A stretch of DNA of 64,000 nucleotides from CAVQMB01 sp963713445 (GTDB taxonomy: Bacteria; Pseudomonadota; Gammaproteobacteria; Competibacterales; Competibacteraceae), in assembly GCA_963713445.1 (NCBI GenBank), contig CAVQMB010000031.1, positions 1 to 64,000 on the forward strand. Direction: 5' to 3'. Made by a program: the position numbers and the translations under genes. Numbering within the stretch: position 1 is the stretch's first letter; the number at the start of each line of letters is the position of its first letter. Positions 16,114-25,653 of the stretch are shown here, piece after piece. Below the pieces are notes generated by a model, which saw nothing but the letters and a program-made list of their open reading frames with translations, ran no database searches and was not told the DNA's origin.

Positions 16114-16662
16114 TGGCCTGGTTGCGAGTCCTCTGGTTCTGGCTGATCCTGCTGACCGTCCTGATCCTGCCTCGCGCGAGCTGGAGCGAAGGATGCGGTA
16201 CCGGCGGGTTATCGCACGATCGCCGCGGAACGCGGATACCCCAGAGCCGTCCTGTACGCCGTGGCCCTGACCGAGAGTGGTAAGCCGATGGAGACAGGCC
16301 GGCGAGTACCGGCCCTGGCCATGGACCTTGAACGTCGCCGGCCGGGGTTACTTCTTCGATTCCCGGCTGGCGGCCTGGCAGGCCTTGACCGCCTGGCTGG
16401 AGCAGGGCGAAGCGTCGATCGATATCGGCCTGATGCAGGTCAATTGGCGTTATCACGAGGAGCGGCTCGGCACCCCGTGGCAGGCACTCGATCCCTATCA
16501 CAACCTGCGCGTCGGCGCCGGGATTCTGCAGGCGTGTTACAGCCAACGGCAGGACTGGTGGGGAGCGTCGGGTGCTATCACGCCCCGGCGAATCCGGAAC
16601 GGGCCGACCGCTACCGGCGTCGGGTCCGCTCCCGCTGGCAGCGGATCGTCAGTGCGGGATAG
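16110..16662 (+). CDS. Lytic transglycosylase, VirB1-like (frameshifted)
   Basis: A signal peptide (WLRVLWFWLILLTVLILPRA) precedes a transglycosylase SLT domain. IPRAVLYAVALTESGK carries the catalytic Glu, SIDIGLMQVNWRYH is the goose-lysozyme-like core, and NLRVGAGILQACYSQRQDWW precedes a CYHAPANPERADRYRR end. The enzyme would open peptidoglycan for the conjugation channel. The gene overlaps the previous one by four bases and changes frame near 16200, 16305 and 16570. Domain order and length (about 180 residues) are normal for ICE-encoded transglycosylases. Confidence 0.85.
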
Positions 16663-16667
16663 CGCGA

Positions 16668-17199
16668 TGGGTCGATGCTGGCGTCACGGGTGGAAGGGGA
16701 TCGTCATCGCCGGCGTGCTGCTGCCCGTCATGGCGCAGGCCGAACTCACCGTGATCTATGACAGTGGTCATACCCAGCCCATCGCGCCGTTTCTCGAGGT
16801 CTTCGAGCGGACGAGGCATCTGCCACCGCAACGTCCGGTCATCGACACCACCACCCCTCGGTGCCGCCGATCCCGAAGCCTGGCTTCCCATTCAATCACC
16901 CGGCCTGACACCGGGGCCGGTGCAGGCCCGGTGCGCATGAGCGGCCGTTCGCACGCCCCTTCTTCCTGATCGGTTCCGATGCGCGGTCCCGGCAGTGGTT
17001 ACAGGAACATCGGGACCGGCTCAAGGCGCTCGGTGCGGTGGGCATGCTGGTGCAGGCCGACACGCTGGAGGATCTGCGTGCCATCGCCGAGTTGGCGCAG
17101 GGTCTGCCCATCCTGCCGGCGTCGGCGAGCGATATCGCAAAGGCCCTGGGGATTACGCACTACCCGGTCGTGATCACCGCGCACGGCATCGAGCCGTGA
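16668..17199 (+). CDS. PFL_4695 family ICE protein (TIGR03765)
   Basis: The exported protein (signal peptide GIVIAGVLLPVMAQAE) shows the family pattern ELTVIYDSGHTQPIAPFLEV, WLPIQSPGLTPGPVQAR and PFFLIGSDARSRQWLQEHRD. A GAVGMLVQADTLEDLRAIAE stretch and ILPASASDIAKALGITHYPV follow. The C-terminal half resembles the TrbC-like or thioredoxin-fold assembly proteins of F-type systems, so a periplasmic pilus-assembly role is plausible. Two frame changes near 16855 and 16940 are needed. Its TGA overlaps the GTG start of traD. Confidence 0.8.
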
Positions 17200-19356
17200 G
17201 CAGCCATCCCATCGAGGCGCTGCTGCGCCCGCCGGTCGAGCTGTGGTCCACGCTGGTCGCGTTCGCGACCGCCGCCATCGCCCTGCTGGCGCCCTGGACC
17301 CTGATGATGCCCCCGGGGGTGGCCTTCGCTGCCGGCGCAGCACTCACTCTGCTCGGCGTGATCCGCGGCCGGCAGGCCTGGCGGGTGCTGCGCTACCAGC
17401 GCAACATGCGCCGGCTGCCCACGTATCGAGTCAAAGCCAGCCAGATTCCGCTCAGTCGCCGCAAACTGTTTCTGGGCCGGGGTTTCCGCTGGACCCAGAA
17501 GCACACCCAGCGCCTGCGCGATACCCTGCGCCCGGAGGTGCAGCGTTACGTGCAGCCCGGCGCCCTCTATCAATGGGCCCGCCGCAAGGAAGTCGCCTGG
17601 GAGTCGGTGCCGCTGTTGAGCCTGCTCGCGCGCGGGCTGCGCCGGCGCGTCGGGTGGAATCCCCTGGCCCCGTTGCCGCCGCTCGGCGGCCGGCCCGCCC
17701 TGCATGCCGTCGAACCGGACGAGCAGGAAGTGTGGATGGATCTCGGCGAGCGGGTCGGGCACACCCTGGTGCTCGGCACCACCCGCGTCGGCAAGACCCG
17801 GCTCGCCGAGCTCCTCATCACCCAGGACATCCAGCGCGGCGATGTGGTGATCGTGTTCGATCCCAAGGGCGACGCCGGCCTGCTGCGGCGCGTCTATGCC
17901 GAGGCCAAGCGGGCCGGGCGAGCCCAGGACTTCTATCTCTTCCATCTGGGCTTTCCCGAGGTGTCGGCGCGCTATAACGCCATCGGCAACTTCTCGCGCA
18001 TCACCGAGGTGGCCACCCGCATCGCCAACCAGTTGCCGAGCGAAGGCAATTCGGCCGCGTTCAAGGAGTTCGCCTGGCGCTTCGTCAACATCATCGCGCG
18101 CGCCCTGGTGGCGCTCGGCCGCCGTCCGGACTATCAGCAGGTGCGCCGTTACATCAACGACATCGAGCCCCTGTTCATGGAATATGCCCGCGCCCATCTC
18201 GAACCGGGAGGGACCGGCGGACTGGGCGGAACAGGTCACGGCGCTCGAGGGCAGCATCAAGGAGCACAACCTGCCGGTCGCCCTGCGCGGTCGCAATATC
18301 AAGGCCATCGCCCTGATGCGCCATCTGCAGGCGCAGGACCTCTATGATCCGGTCCTCGACGGCCTGGTCTCGGCCTTCAAGTACGACAAGACCTATTTCG
18401 ACAAGATCGTGAGCTCCGTCGGCCCGCTGATGGAGAAACTCACCACCGGCCACATCGCGGAACTGATCTCGCCCGACTATCGGGACAAGAGCGATACGCG
18501 CCCCATCTTCGAGTGGCTGGAGGTCATCCGCCGCAAGGGCATCGTCTACGTCGGCCTCGATGCCCTGACCGACACCACCGTGGCGAGTGCGGTCGGCAAT
18601 TCCATGTTCGCCGACCTGGTCTCGGTCGCCGGTCACATCTACAAGCACGGCGTGCCCGGAGATGCCCAGGGGTCGGTGCCGACCATCTCGCTGCACGCCG
18701 ATGAGTTCAACGAGCTGATTGGTGATGAGTTCGTGCCCTTGCTCAACAAGGCCGGTGGGGCCGGCTTTCAGGTGACCGCCTACACCCAGACCTGGTCGGA
18801 CGTGGAGGCGCGCATCGGCAACCGGGCCAAGGCGGGGCAGGTGGCCGGTAACTTCAACACGCTGATCATGCTGCGCGTCAAGGAACTGGCCACGGCGGAG
18901 ATGCTCACCGAGCAGCTCCCCCGGGTCGAGGTCTTCACCCTGATGAGCGTCTCCGGGGTGGACGACTCCTCGGAACCCGGCTCGGAGGTCGACTTCAAGT
19001 CGCGCAACGAGGACCGCATCAGTGTCTCGGAAGTGCCGATGCTCACCCCGGCCGAACTGATCACGCTGCCCAAGGGACAGGCCTTCGCCTTACTGGATGG
19101 CGGGCAGCTCTGGAAGATCCGCATGCCGTTGCCGGCCACGGACTCCGATATGCCGGAAAATCTCACCCAGATCGCCAACGAGATGGAACGCACCTACATC
19201 ACCAACGATCACTGGTACCGGGTCCAGGAACCCTGGTGGGCGGCCATGGCGGAGGTGGGCGGAAGCGCCGTCGCGACAGGAGACCCCGGATGGCTGAAGC
19301 CGTCGCCGATCCGCGCCGCCGGGTGGCGGAGGAGGGCTGGCTCGCGAAGCAGCTGA
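17196..19356 (+). CDS. traD: Conjugative coupling protein TraD, SXT/TOL type
   Basis: This is the DNA pump that links the relaxosome to the secretion channel. Two N-terminal membrane segments (LWSTLVAFATAAIALLAPW, GVAFAAGAALTLLGVI) precede the RecA-like ATPase. Walker A is VLGTTRVGKTRLAELL, Walker B-like DVVIVFDPKGDAGLL, and a second core block is PTISLHADEFNELIGDEFV. One frame change near 18215 splits an otherwise continuous 700-residue protein. The start is GTG 17196, overlapping the previous stop. The last 60 bases overlap TIGR03747, so the true stop may be near 19295. Confidence 0.92.
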
Positions 19357-20026
19357 CGGCGGCGGCGAAGGTCATCCAGTGGTTGCTGCTCTCGCTGCTC
19401 TTCTCGATCCTCATCGAGTGGGCCGGCATGGTGCTCTGGTGGCCGGAGCAGGGGCTCGAGCACAGCCGGGCGATGCTCGAACACGGAGCTGGGTTATCTC
19501 GACACCGACCTGCGTCGCAGCCTGATGACCTCCGATCCCGCGCAGTTCGCCCGGCGGCTGGCCGATGCTGCCTACCATTATCTCTTCGAGGTGACGCGGT
19601 TCGTGGCGTTTATCCGTTGGGTCTCGCCACTCCCCACACCGCGAAGAGCGCGGACTCCGACCGACCCTGCACAAGCTCTATCAGCCGCTGGCCGAGTTCG
19701 TCATCGCGATGATGCAGGTCACCCAGGTGTTCGCGGTACGCGTGGCGATCCTCACCCTGGCGATGCCGGTCTTTCTGCTGTTCAGTCTGGTCGCGCTCGT
19801 CGATGGCCTGGTGCAACGCGATCTGCGCCGCTGGGGCGGGGGCCGGGAGAGTTCCTTCGTCTACCACTATGCAAAAAGGGCGGCCCTGCCGTTGGTCGTC
19901 ATCACCTGGGTCGTCTATCTCTCGTTGCCGTTCAGTCTGCATCCGACCTTCATTGTGTTGCCTTTCGCGGCACTATTCGCGCTGACGGTGGCGGTTACGG
20001 CGAGCACGTTCAAAAAATACCTTTGA
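19290..20026 (+). CDS. TIGR03747 family ICE membrane protein (frameshifted)
   Basis: The protein has four predicted membrane segments (VIQWLLLSLLFSILIEWAG, VAILTLAMPVFLLFSLVALV, ALPLVVITWVVYLSLPF and a FIVLPFAALFALTVAVT end). The soluble part holds LTRSLM/LEHSRAMLEH-like helices and DGLVQRDLRRWGGGRESSF, a family hallmark of TIGR03747. It always follows traD in this ICE class and is thought to be part of the inner-membrane translocon. Frames change near 19485 and 19650. Immediately downstream the GC content drops and cargo begins. Confidence 0.85.
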
Positions 20027-20052
20027 AAGGCAGCGTTCGTAAAAAATATACT
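20023..20052 (+). promoter_or_regulatory. Candidate sigma-70 promoter for the cargo genes
   Basis: TTGAAA (20023-20028) and TATACT (20047-20052) are separated by 18 bases, right at the switch from GC-rich ICE core to AT-rich cargo. It could drive the kinase gene independently of the transfer operon. The -35 box overlaps the last codons of TIGR03747. Confidence 0.45.
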
Positions 20053-20191
20053 GAAAATATATTGGCCATTATGAACACTCGCGTATCAAAATAGCAGATA
20101 ATAATCATTTTTTCTCTTGGCTATTCAAAAAATATGTTGGTGGATCAGCACCTTGCATGAAAGATCAGCCCCCTGGTTTTGCGGATAAGAC

Positions 20192-21989
20192 ATGAATGTA
20201 GAGGACTGGGTTAAGTGGATGAGGGAACGGCCTGATAGGAAGGCCAGGCAACGTAGACTTTTTAGTGCTCTCGATTTAGCGATGCCGGATTGGGAAGAGT
20301 TCGTTGCCCAACCCCAATTCAAAATGTGGGCAAACTGGCGAAACCCATTCACACGTAAAACACAGCTAGATATTTTAAGGACGTTATCCTTAGATAACTA
20401 CGATGGATTAAACACTGGTCGATTACTAAAGGTTGGTCGGCGGGAAATCGGTATTTTAAAACATAGGCGCTTCTGAGTCAATACGAGATGGTTCTGTTGA
20501 ACACGGCGTAATCATTGACAAGCGGTATGAGATTATCAGGGGCCCCTGGAAAGGGCGGATGCGGTGCTGTTGCGATGGTTTTTTCGCATGAAGTCGAAGA
20601 GTTCTTTGCGATGAAAATGTTCGCTCGGATTACTTGGCAGACGCAGGTAGTCGCACGAGATTTCTCGAGAGGCTAATCTTTGGGTGAACATTGGAAACCG
20701 TGAGAAACCCTGGTTCACGTCAGAACTGATCAATCAAGTCGGCGATGAACTTGTAATCCTCATGGAGCTTATTGATCCTGATATGCATGGTCGAGTATCA
20801 CTGCAAGACCATATTTATCAAGAAGCCAATTTCTCAACAAAACAGATAACGGAATGGGCGATTGGTATCTGCCGAGGAATGGCTCATGCGCACTTGAATG
20901 GAATGCATGCACATCGTGATTTGAAGCCAGACAATATTTTGATTACGAGCGCTGGTACAGCCAAAGTTACGGATTTCGGGATCTCATCGCTGCATCAGAA
21001 TTCACTCATTCGTATTAACAAAGCATCCAACATTGCCGGAGAGGGGTGTGTTGTTGCGGAAACGGCAAATCACGTTATTCTGAGAACGCTTCCCTACATG
21101 CCACCAGAACAGTTTGTAAATGCACATGGGTGTGATGAACATTCAGATATATACAGCTTTGGTGTCGTACTTTATCAGCTTATCTCTCAGGGTCGCTGGC
21201 CATACGGAAATATTCAGTCACTGGTGAAGGGAGTTCATCCGGACGATTTAGCCAGACACTTCTTTTTACTCCACTCTGAGAGAAAGCCCTAACGAGCAGC
21301 CACATAAACTATACGCATTAGCGGAAGCCTGCCTTCATAAAAAACCCGGCGCGCGGCCAGCGTCGTTTTGAGGTTCTTGAGCGAATGTTGCATGAGGCTA
21401 TAGGGCAGGTTGTGGTCACAGAAGAATCAGACAGCAAAACTGACTACTTCGATCCTTGGGAGACTGGGAAGAAAGCGGCAAGTCTGCTGCGTTTTTGGAA
21501 CGCTATGAGGAGGCGCTTGCCCTCTTTGATGAGATACTCGAAAAGTTCCCTATCGGTTTGCAGTGGGAGTTTGATAAAGCGCTGACGCTCTCACGAATGG
21601 GTAGAAATGATGAAGCATTCGCGCTATATACGAAAATATTGGAAAGAAATCCTACCGAACTTCGCACTCTCATAAATAAAGGCCTGTTATGCCAGGCTTC
21701 CGGCGACTTAGATGAGGCTGAGAGGCTCTATTCTACTGCGTTAAAGCATCACCCAAATGATTCGAGTGCACTTATAAATATGGGGAATCTCGCATATAAA
21801 CAAGAGAGATACGAGCAAGCGAGAATGTATTACGGAAAAGCTGTTAAGTTAGATCCAAAAGAAGCAACTGGCTGGTATAACATGGCGCTGGCGTGTAAGG
21901 CAGACGCAATGGTTGATCTATCGAATAACTATTTTATGCAATTTCTGGAGTGTTCAGACCCTTGGATCCACGAAGGGAATATGCTTTGA
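20192..21989 (+). CDS. Serine/threonine protein kinase with C-terminal TPR repeats (frameshifted)
   Basis: Frames in order encode one roughly 600-residue protein. First is a 95-residue N-terminal extension (MNVEDWVKWMRERPDRKARQ). Next comes the kinase: a glycine loop GAPGKGGCGAVAMVF (about 20540-20585), an ATP-anchoring Lys in FFAMKMF, the catalytic loop AHRDLKPDNIL at 20909-20941 and the Mg-binding DFG at 20972-20980. APE is replaced by LPYMPPEQF, and YSFGVVLYQLI follows. A TPR array spans 21456-21989 (AFLERYEEALALFDEIL, GDLDEAERLYSTAL, QERYEQARMYYGKAV). All catalytic residues are present. No transmembrane segment is seen, so it is probably cytosolic with TPRs as sensor or partner-binding part. 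AT-rich composition marks it as acquired cargo. Five shifts look like indels. Confidence 0.75.
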
Positions 21990-22101
21990 AGAGTCTGAAC
22001 GAGTGCGCGGAGTAGCTTGAGGTCTTGTCACGACATTACGAATATGCCAGTTAAGCACACCAACTATCGTTTCTGTTAGCCGTGAAAGAAAGGTTCTCTA
22101 G

Positions 22102-22659
22102 ATGCCAAAATGTGTAGATCAAGGCTTCCCTTGTCAAAATCCTGATTATTCGGATTTTGACGACATTGCTACAGTGGAGCTCTGCAATCCCACCTCTGCA
22201 AGTGATATCGTAAACGCAAGTGATTTTTATCTATCGTACCTCTCGAAGAAGCGTTTCAGCTTAGTGATTTATCGCACAAAGACTATCTGAAGGGTTTGCG
22301 CAATAAAACTGGCATCTACCATCTATGGATTGACTATGATAATTGCGATGATCATGACAATTACACGATGCTTTGTGTATATGCCGGAAAAGGATTAGCA
22401 GAGGGCAGAATCAACGACCATATCAAGAAAAAATGGCCAGAAGGAATCGTTGTATGTTACTTTCTATGAGTGCAGTAACAAATTAAAAATTATTAGAGCA
22501 ATTATTCTTGGATACCTACCGATTATTACTGTCAATGAGTATGAGAATCCTGGAACAAAGAATCTTTTTGCTGTCTGGGACAATGAGCGCCATCTACTTG
22601 GTACAGAGCTTCACGCAGTAAGCAACCTAAGCAATATCACTAGCATCGATGATATATAG
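22102..22659 (+). CDS. GIY-YIG nuclease-like protein (frameshifted)
   Basis: The product of about 186 residues has an 85-residue N-terminal part (MPKCVDQGFPCQNPDYSDF) and then all GIY-YIG landmarks in order. These are GIY in NKTGIYHLWID, the YIG equivalent in MLCVYAGKG, the Arg and His in GRINDHIKKKW, the metal-binding Glu in KLLEQLFLDTY (read in the alternate frame at 22487-22519) and an Asn in VNEYENPG. It ends DNERHLLGTELHAVSNLS. Frame changes near 22235, 22450 and 22490 fall in A/T runs. A ribosome site (AAAGG at 22089-22093) precedes the ATG. It follows the kinase with 112 bases between and the same low GC, so the two probably form one functional unit. Confidence 0.65.
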
Positions 22660-22775
22660 AGCATTAACGGCTTACAAGACGCTCGTTTGGATGAAAACTT
22701 CGCTCCTACGTTTCCGCCGCACAGCTTCGTGGTACAGAAAACCCCGCACCTTTCTGAATTGATTTTCCATATCTA

Positions 22776-22831
22776 GTCCTCCCCGATCCCCCACCATGCG
22801 CGTCATGCGCAACACGGGGAGGACATCCATG
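22776..22831 (+). promoter_or_regulatory. Hairpin occluding the start of the RAQPRD gene
   Basis: GTCCTCCCCG (22776-22785) pairs perfectly with CGGGGAGGAC (22815-22824). The right arm is the Shine-Dalgarno of the RAQPRD gene (ATG at 22829). This resembles the hairpin leaders at 9.5-11.3 kb and lies where the T4SS operon resumes after the cargo. Confidence 0.65.
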
Positions 22832-23131
22832 CGAATTACCCAACTACTGGTCTCAGGACTGCTGGCGGCTGCATTGCCGGTGCAGTTTGCCGTTGCCGAT
22901 GCAGACGGTGAGCGGGCAGCACTGGCGCGGATCATCCATGAACTCCAGGCCATCGATCCGCTGATCACAGAAGCGGCTTCGCAAGCCAATCCGGATGCCC
23001 GCATTCGGTTCCAGTATGACTGGCTGCGCCAGGATCTTGATCGGATTCGCCTCGGGATCCAGGAACACATCGATGCCCCACGTTCGGAGCCCCGGACCTT
23101 TCCGCCGCTGCGTGGCGATTACCGCCGGTGA
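22829..23131 (+). CDS. RAQPRD family ICE protein
   Basis: An intact 100-residue exported protein: signal peptide LLVSGLLAAALPVQFAVADA, then a two-helix domain. ALARIIHELQAIDPLITEA is followed by the family signature region, here QANPDARIRFQYDWLRQDL. This matches TIGR01690, whose canonical RAQPRD motif is degenerate here. It is a small periplasmic component encoded at the head of the Tfc secretion genes. Its stop is 10 bases before the next start. Confidence 0.85.
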   Translation: MRITQLLVSGLLAAALPVQFAVADADGERAALARIIHELQAIDPLITEAASQANPDARIRFQYDWLRQDLDRIRLGIQEHIDAPRSEPRTFPPLRGDYRR

Positions 23132-23141
23132 TGATCAGGTC

Positions 23142-23372
23142 ATGACGGCAGCACAGAACACGGCATTTCAGGCGGGTTCCGGTTTTACCCCGGCGACCCT
23201 GCTGACCGGCATCGCCTCCGTCGTCCTGGTGCTCGCCTTCATCTGGGTGATCTGGGTGGCGCTGGGCACCTTCCGTGCCTGGCAGAACGGGCAGGTCGTG
23301 TTGTTCGATGTGATCTGGAGCGCGTTGCGCGCCAGCATCGTGCTCATGGTGTTGGGTTTTTATCTGCGGTAG
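23142..23372 (+). CDS. TIGR03758 family ICE membrane protein (PFL_4701)
   Basis: This 76-residue protein has two membrane segments (LLTGIASVVLVLAFIWVIWV and SALRASIVLMVLGFYL) joined by the short polar loop ALGTFRAWQNGQVVLFDVI. This is the family pattern of TIGR03758. It may be a pilin-like or channel-ring subunit. The ATG at 23142 is preferred to upstream starts because it begins MTAAQNTAFQAGSGFTP, as in relatives. Confidence 0.85.
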   Translation: MTAAQNTAFQAGSGFTPATLLTGIASVVLVLAFIWVIWVALGTFRAWQNGQVVLFDVIWSALRASIVLMVLGFYLR

Positions 23373-23400
23373 CGGCCATCGGCCACTGATCGCAGGGGTT

Positions 23401-23441
23401 CGGGGACGTCCCCGGTATTCATAACAGGGGGCAACCCCGTT
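23401..23441 (+). promoter_or_regulatory. Palindromes before the TIGR03745 gene
   Basis: The perfect palindrome CGGGGACGTCCCCG (23401-23414) is followed by AAC-GGGG-gcaa-CCCC-GTT (23423-23441). They sit just upstream of GGAGAGAAAG and the start codon. They may segment the polycistronic mRNA or tune expression of the next, probably abundant, pilin-like subunit. Confidence 0.5.
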
Positions 23442-23458
23442 ACCTCGGAGAGAAAGTA

Positions 23459-23810
23459 ATGATGAAGAAAACAGTAAAACGGGTCGCAACCGCAGTCGGG
23501 TTGCTGGCGCTGTCGGCAAGCCAATCGGTGTGGGCGGCGTTGCCGACCCCGGTCGCACCCAGTACCGCGCCGGCGGCCGGTGACTGGATCGCGCTCATTC
23601 AGGGTTACATCAAGGACGGCGGCCTGGTGCTGGGACTGGCGATCGCCGTGCTCGGGCTTCCTGTGGATCGCCTATCTCGGCTTCGCCAAGTTCAACGAGG
23701 CCCGCCAGGGCAAGGCCGAGTGGGCCGAGGTGGGCGTGCTGGGCATCGTCGGTGCGATTGTGCTGATCTTTGCCAGCTACCTGCTGACCGAAGCCGCGGG
23801 CGTCATCTAA
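23459..23810 (+). CDS. TIGR03745 family pilin-like ICE protein (frameshifted)
   Basis: A signal-type N-terminus (RVATAVGLLALSASQSVWAA) precedes DWIALIQGYIKDGGLVLGLA. Two hydrophobic helices follow (LAIAVLGFLWIAYLGFAKF, VGVLGIVGAIVLIFASYLL). This layout, cleaved leader plus two helices with a short polar turn, matches TIGR03745 and VirB2-like pilins in general. One base shift near 23655 joins the halves. It is likely the conjugative pilus subunit, as inferred from family and layout. Confidence 0.8.
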
Positions 23811-23813
23811 TCG

Positions 23814-24196
23814 ATGTCCGGTCGCGACGACATTCTGGCCGACCGGCTCAATGTGGAGCCGGCGATCTTCAAGGGCTGCTCGTCGTCCGAACTGGGCATC
23901 ATCGTTGGTGTGGCCGCGCTCATCTGGTTACCCGTGTCAGCCTCCTCCTGGCGGGTTTGATGGGCGCGGTCACCATGGGGTTCGGCATGGCCGGTGTCGG
24001 TGTGGTGGGGACGGTCATCGTGATGGCGGGTCTGTTCCAGCGCCTGAAACGCGGCCGGCCGGACGGCTACTACCAGCAACAGATCGCCATCTGGCTGTCG
24101 GACCACGGCTTGCGCCGCTCGCCGTTCATCCGGCGCAGCGGCGCCTGGGACATCGGGAGGACACGGTATGCGACGTTACCGCACCGAGATCGATAA
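23814..24196 (+). CDS. TIGR03750 family ICE protein, VirB3/TraL-like (frameshifted)
   Basis: The protein starts MSGRDDILADRLNVEPAIF, then GCSSSELGIIVGVAALIWLP and a second membrane segment (MAGVGVVGTVIVMAGLFQRL). A cytoplasmic tail follows (GRPDGYYQQQIAIWLSDHGL). Size and topology match TraL/VirB3 proteins that couple the pilus machinery to the VirB4 ATPase. One base shift occurs near 23935. It overlaps the following gene by 29 bases. Confidence 0.8.
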
Positions 24197-24821
24197 CGTC
24201 CGCGCCCACCTGCGCTCGCTGTGGGTGGTGATCGGCCTCCAGTTCGTCGTGATCCTGGCGCTCTGGTTCGGCTGGAGTCAGGCGCCGAAGCAACTGACCG
24301 TGCACGTGCCGCCGGATCTGCGCTCCGGGGCGACGCTGTCGGTCAACGAAGTGCCGGCGGCCAACGTGTACGCCTTTGCCTTCTACATCTTCCAGCAGCT
24401 CAACCGCTGGCCGGAGGACGGGGCCAAGGACTATGGCAAGGCCATCTTCCGGATCTCTCCGTATGTGACGCCGCGTTATCGGGCGGAACTCATGGCGGAC
24501 CTGGAACTGAAAGGGCGACAGGGTGAGCTGGCCTACCGGGTGCGGGGTGTGCAGGAGATCGCCGGACATGGCTACGAGGAACGTCGCGTCGATGTGCTCG
24601 CGCCCGGCGTGTGGGTGGTCTGGCTGGATCTCGATCTGTTCGAGTCGGTGAAAGGCATGACGGTGAAGAAGACCGCCATTCGCTATCCCTTGCGGGTGGT
24701 CAGTCTCGCCGTCGATCCGGAAGCCAATCCCTGGGGGCTGGCGCTGGACGGCTTTGCGAGCGAGGGGCCGCGGCGGCTGACAGAATCGGAACTCGGTGCA
24801 GACGCCGAGCAAGAAAAGTAG
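24168..24821 (+). CDS. TIGR03746 family ICE protein, VirB8/TraE-like
   Basis: An intact 217-residue protein: one N-terminal membrane anchor (SLWVVIGLQFVVILALWFGW) and a periplasmic domain with VYAFAFYIFQQLNRWPEDGA, then ISPYVTPRYRAELMADLEL. The order matches the TraE-like VirB8 component that nucleates the core of the channel. The absence of frame errors here contrasts with its neighbours. It ends 18 bases before the VirB9/TraK-like gene. Confidence 0.85.
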   Translation: MRRYRTEIDNVRAHLRSLWVVIGLQFVVILALWFGWSQAPKQLTVHVPPDLRSGATLSVNEVPAANVYAFAFYIFQQLNRWPEDGAKDYGKAIFRISPYVTPRYRAELMADLELKGRQGELAYRVRGVQEIAGHGYEERRVDVLAPGVWVVWLDLDLFESVKGMTVKKTAIRYPLRVVSLAVDPEANPWGLALDGFASEGPRRLTESELGADAEQEK

Positions 24822-24839
24822 ACGGAGGAGATCAACGCA

Positions 24840-25645
24840 TGCGAAAGACCAACCATTCGAATCATTCCGTCATCGCTACCTGGCTGGGTGTGGCGCTGCT
24901 GTTGATGCAGTCGCTGGTCCATGCCGAGACGGAAACGCCTGAGCGGATCGAGTGGAAGAAAGCACCGATCCGACTGGAACTCGCGGTCGGTCAGGAACAG
25001 CGCATTGAATTTCCCGCCGCGGTGAAGGTCGGTGTGCCGGCATCCGTTCAGTCACTGCTGCGCACGCAGAGTGTCAACGGGACGGTCTATCTGTTGGCGC
25101 ATGCGCCCTTCGGGTCCAACCGGCTCATGGTGCGCGAACTCGACAGCGGGCGTATCTACCTGTTCGATGTCACGGCCGCCGAGGAGGGCGGGCCAGACCA
25201 TCCGATTCAGATCTATGTGCACGGGTCGAACAGCGGCAGTGACGACGGATCAGCGCCACTGGCCGAGCATGAGCCGGAACAGGAGCAGCCAGGCTATATC
25301 CAGCTGACCCGCTTCGCGGCCCAGCAGCTCTATGCGCCGGCCCGTCTGGTCAAAGACCGGCCCGGTATTGTCCGTGTCCCGGTCAGCGCGTGATCCCGTC
25401 GATCTGCTCCACGGTGGCGCGGTCGAGGCGACCCCGCTGGTGGCGTGGCGCGCCAGGGTCTCTATGTCACGGCGGTCAAGCTCACCAACCGCACCGATCA
25501 GCCGCAGACCCTGGATCCGCGCGACCTGCGGGGCGCCTGGCTGACGGCGACCTTTCAGCATCACCGCCTGTTGCCCAAGGGCGATGAAGCCGACACCACG
25601 GCCGTCTATCTGATCTCGGCCCGGCCGTTTGACGTCTCGCACTAG
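24840..25645 (+). CDS. TIGR03749 family ICE protein, TraK/VirB9-like (frameshifted)
   Basis: An exported protein (signal peptide ATWLGVALLLMQSLVHAE) whose beta-rich body includes RLELAVGQEQRIEFPAAVKV, NGTVYLLAHAPFGSNRLMVR and the C-terminal QGLYVTAVKLTNRTDQPQTL. It matches TIGR03749, the secretin-like outer-membrane core subunit related to TraK. Frame shifts near 25385 and 25450 interrupt the middle. It is encoded in the usual order VirB8-like, VirB9-like, VirB10-like. Confidence 0.8.
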
Positions 25646-25653
25646 GGGTTCCC

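Noticed and set aside
17160..18308. 382-residue minus-strand open frame
   Set aside because: It is antisense to the strongly supported traD gene and arises from high GC at third positions.
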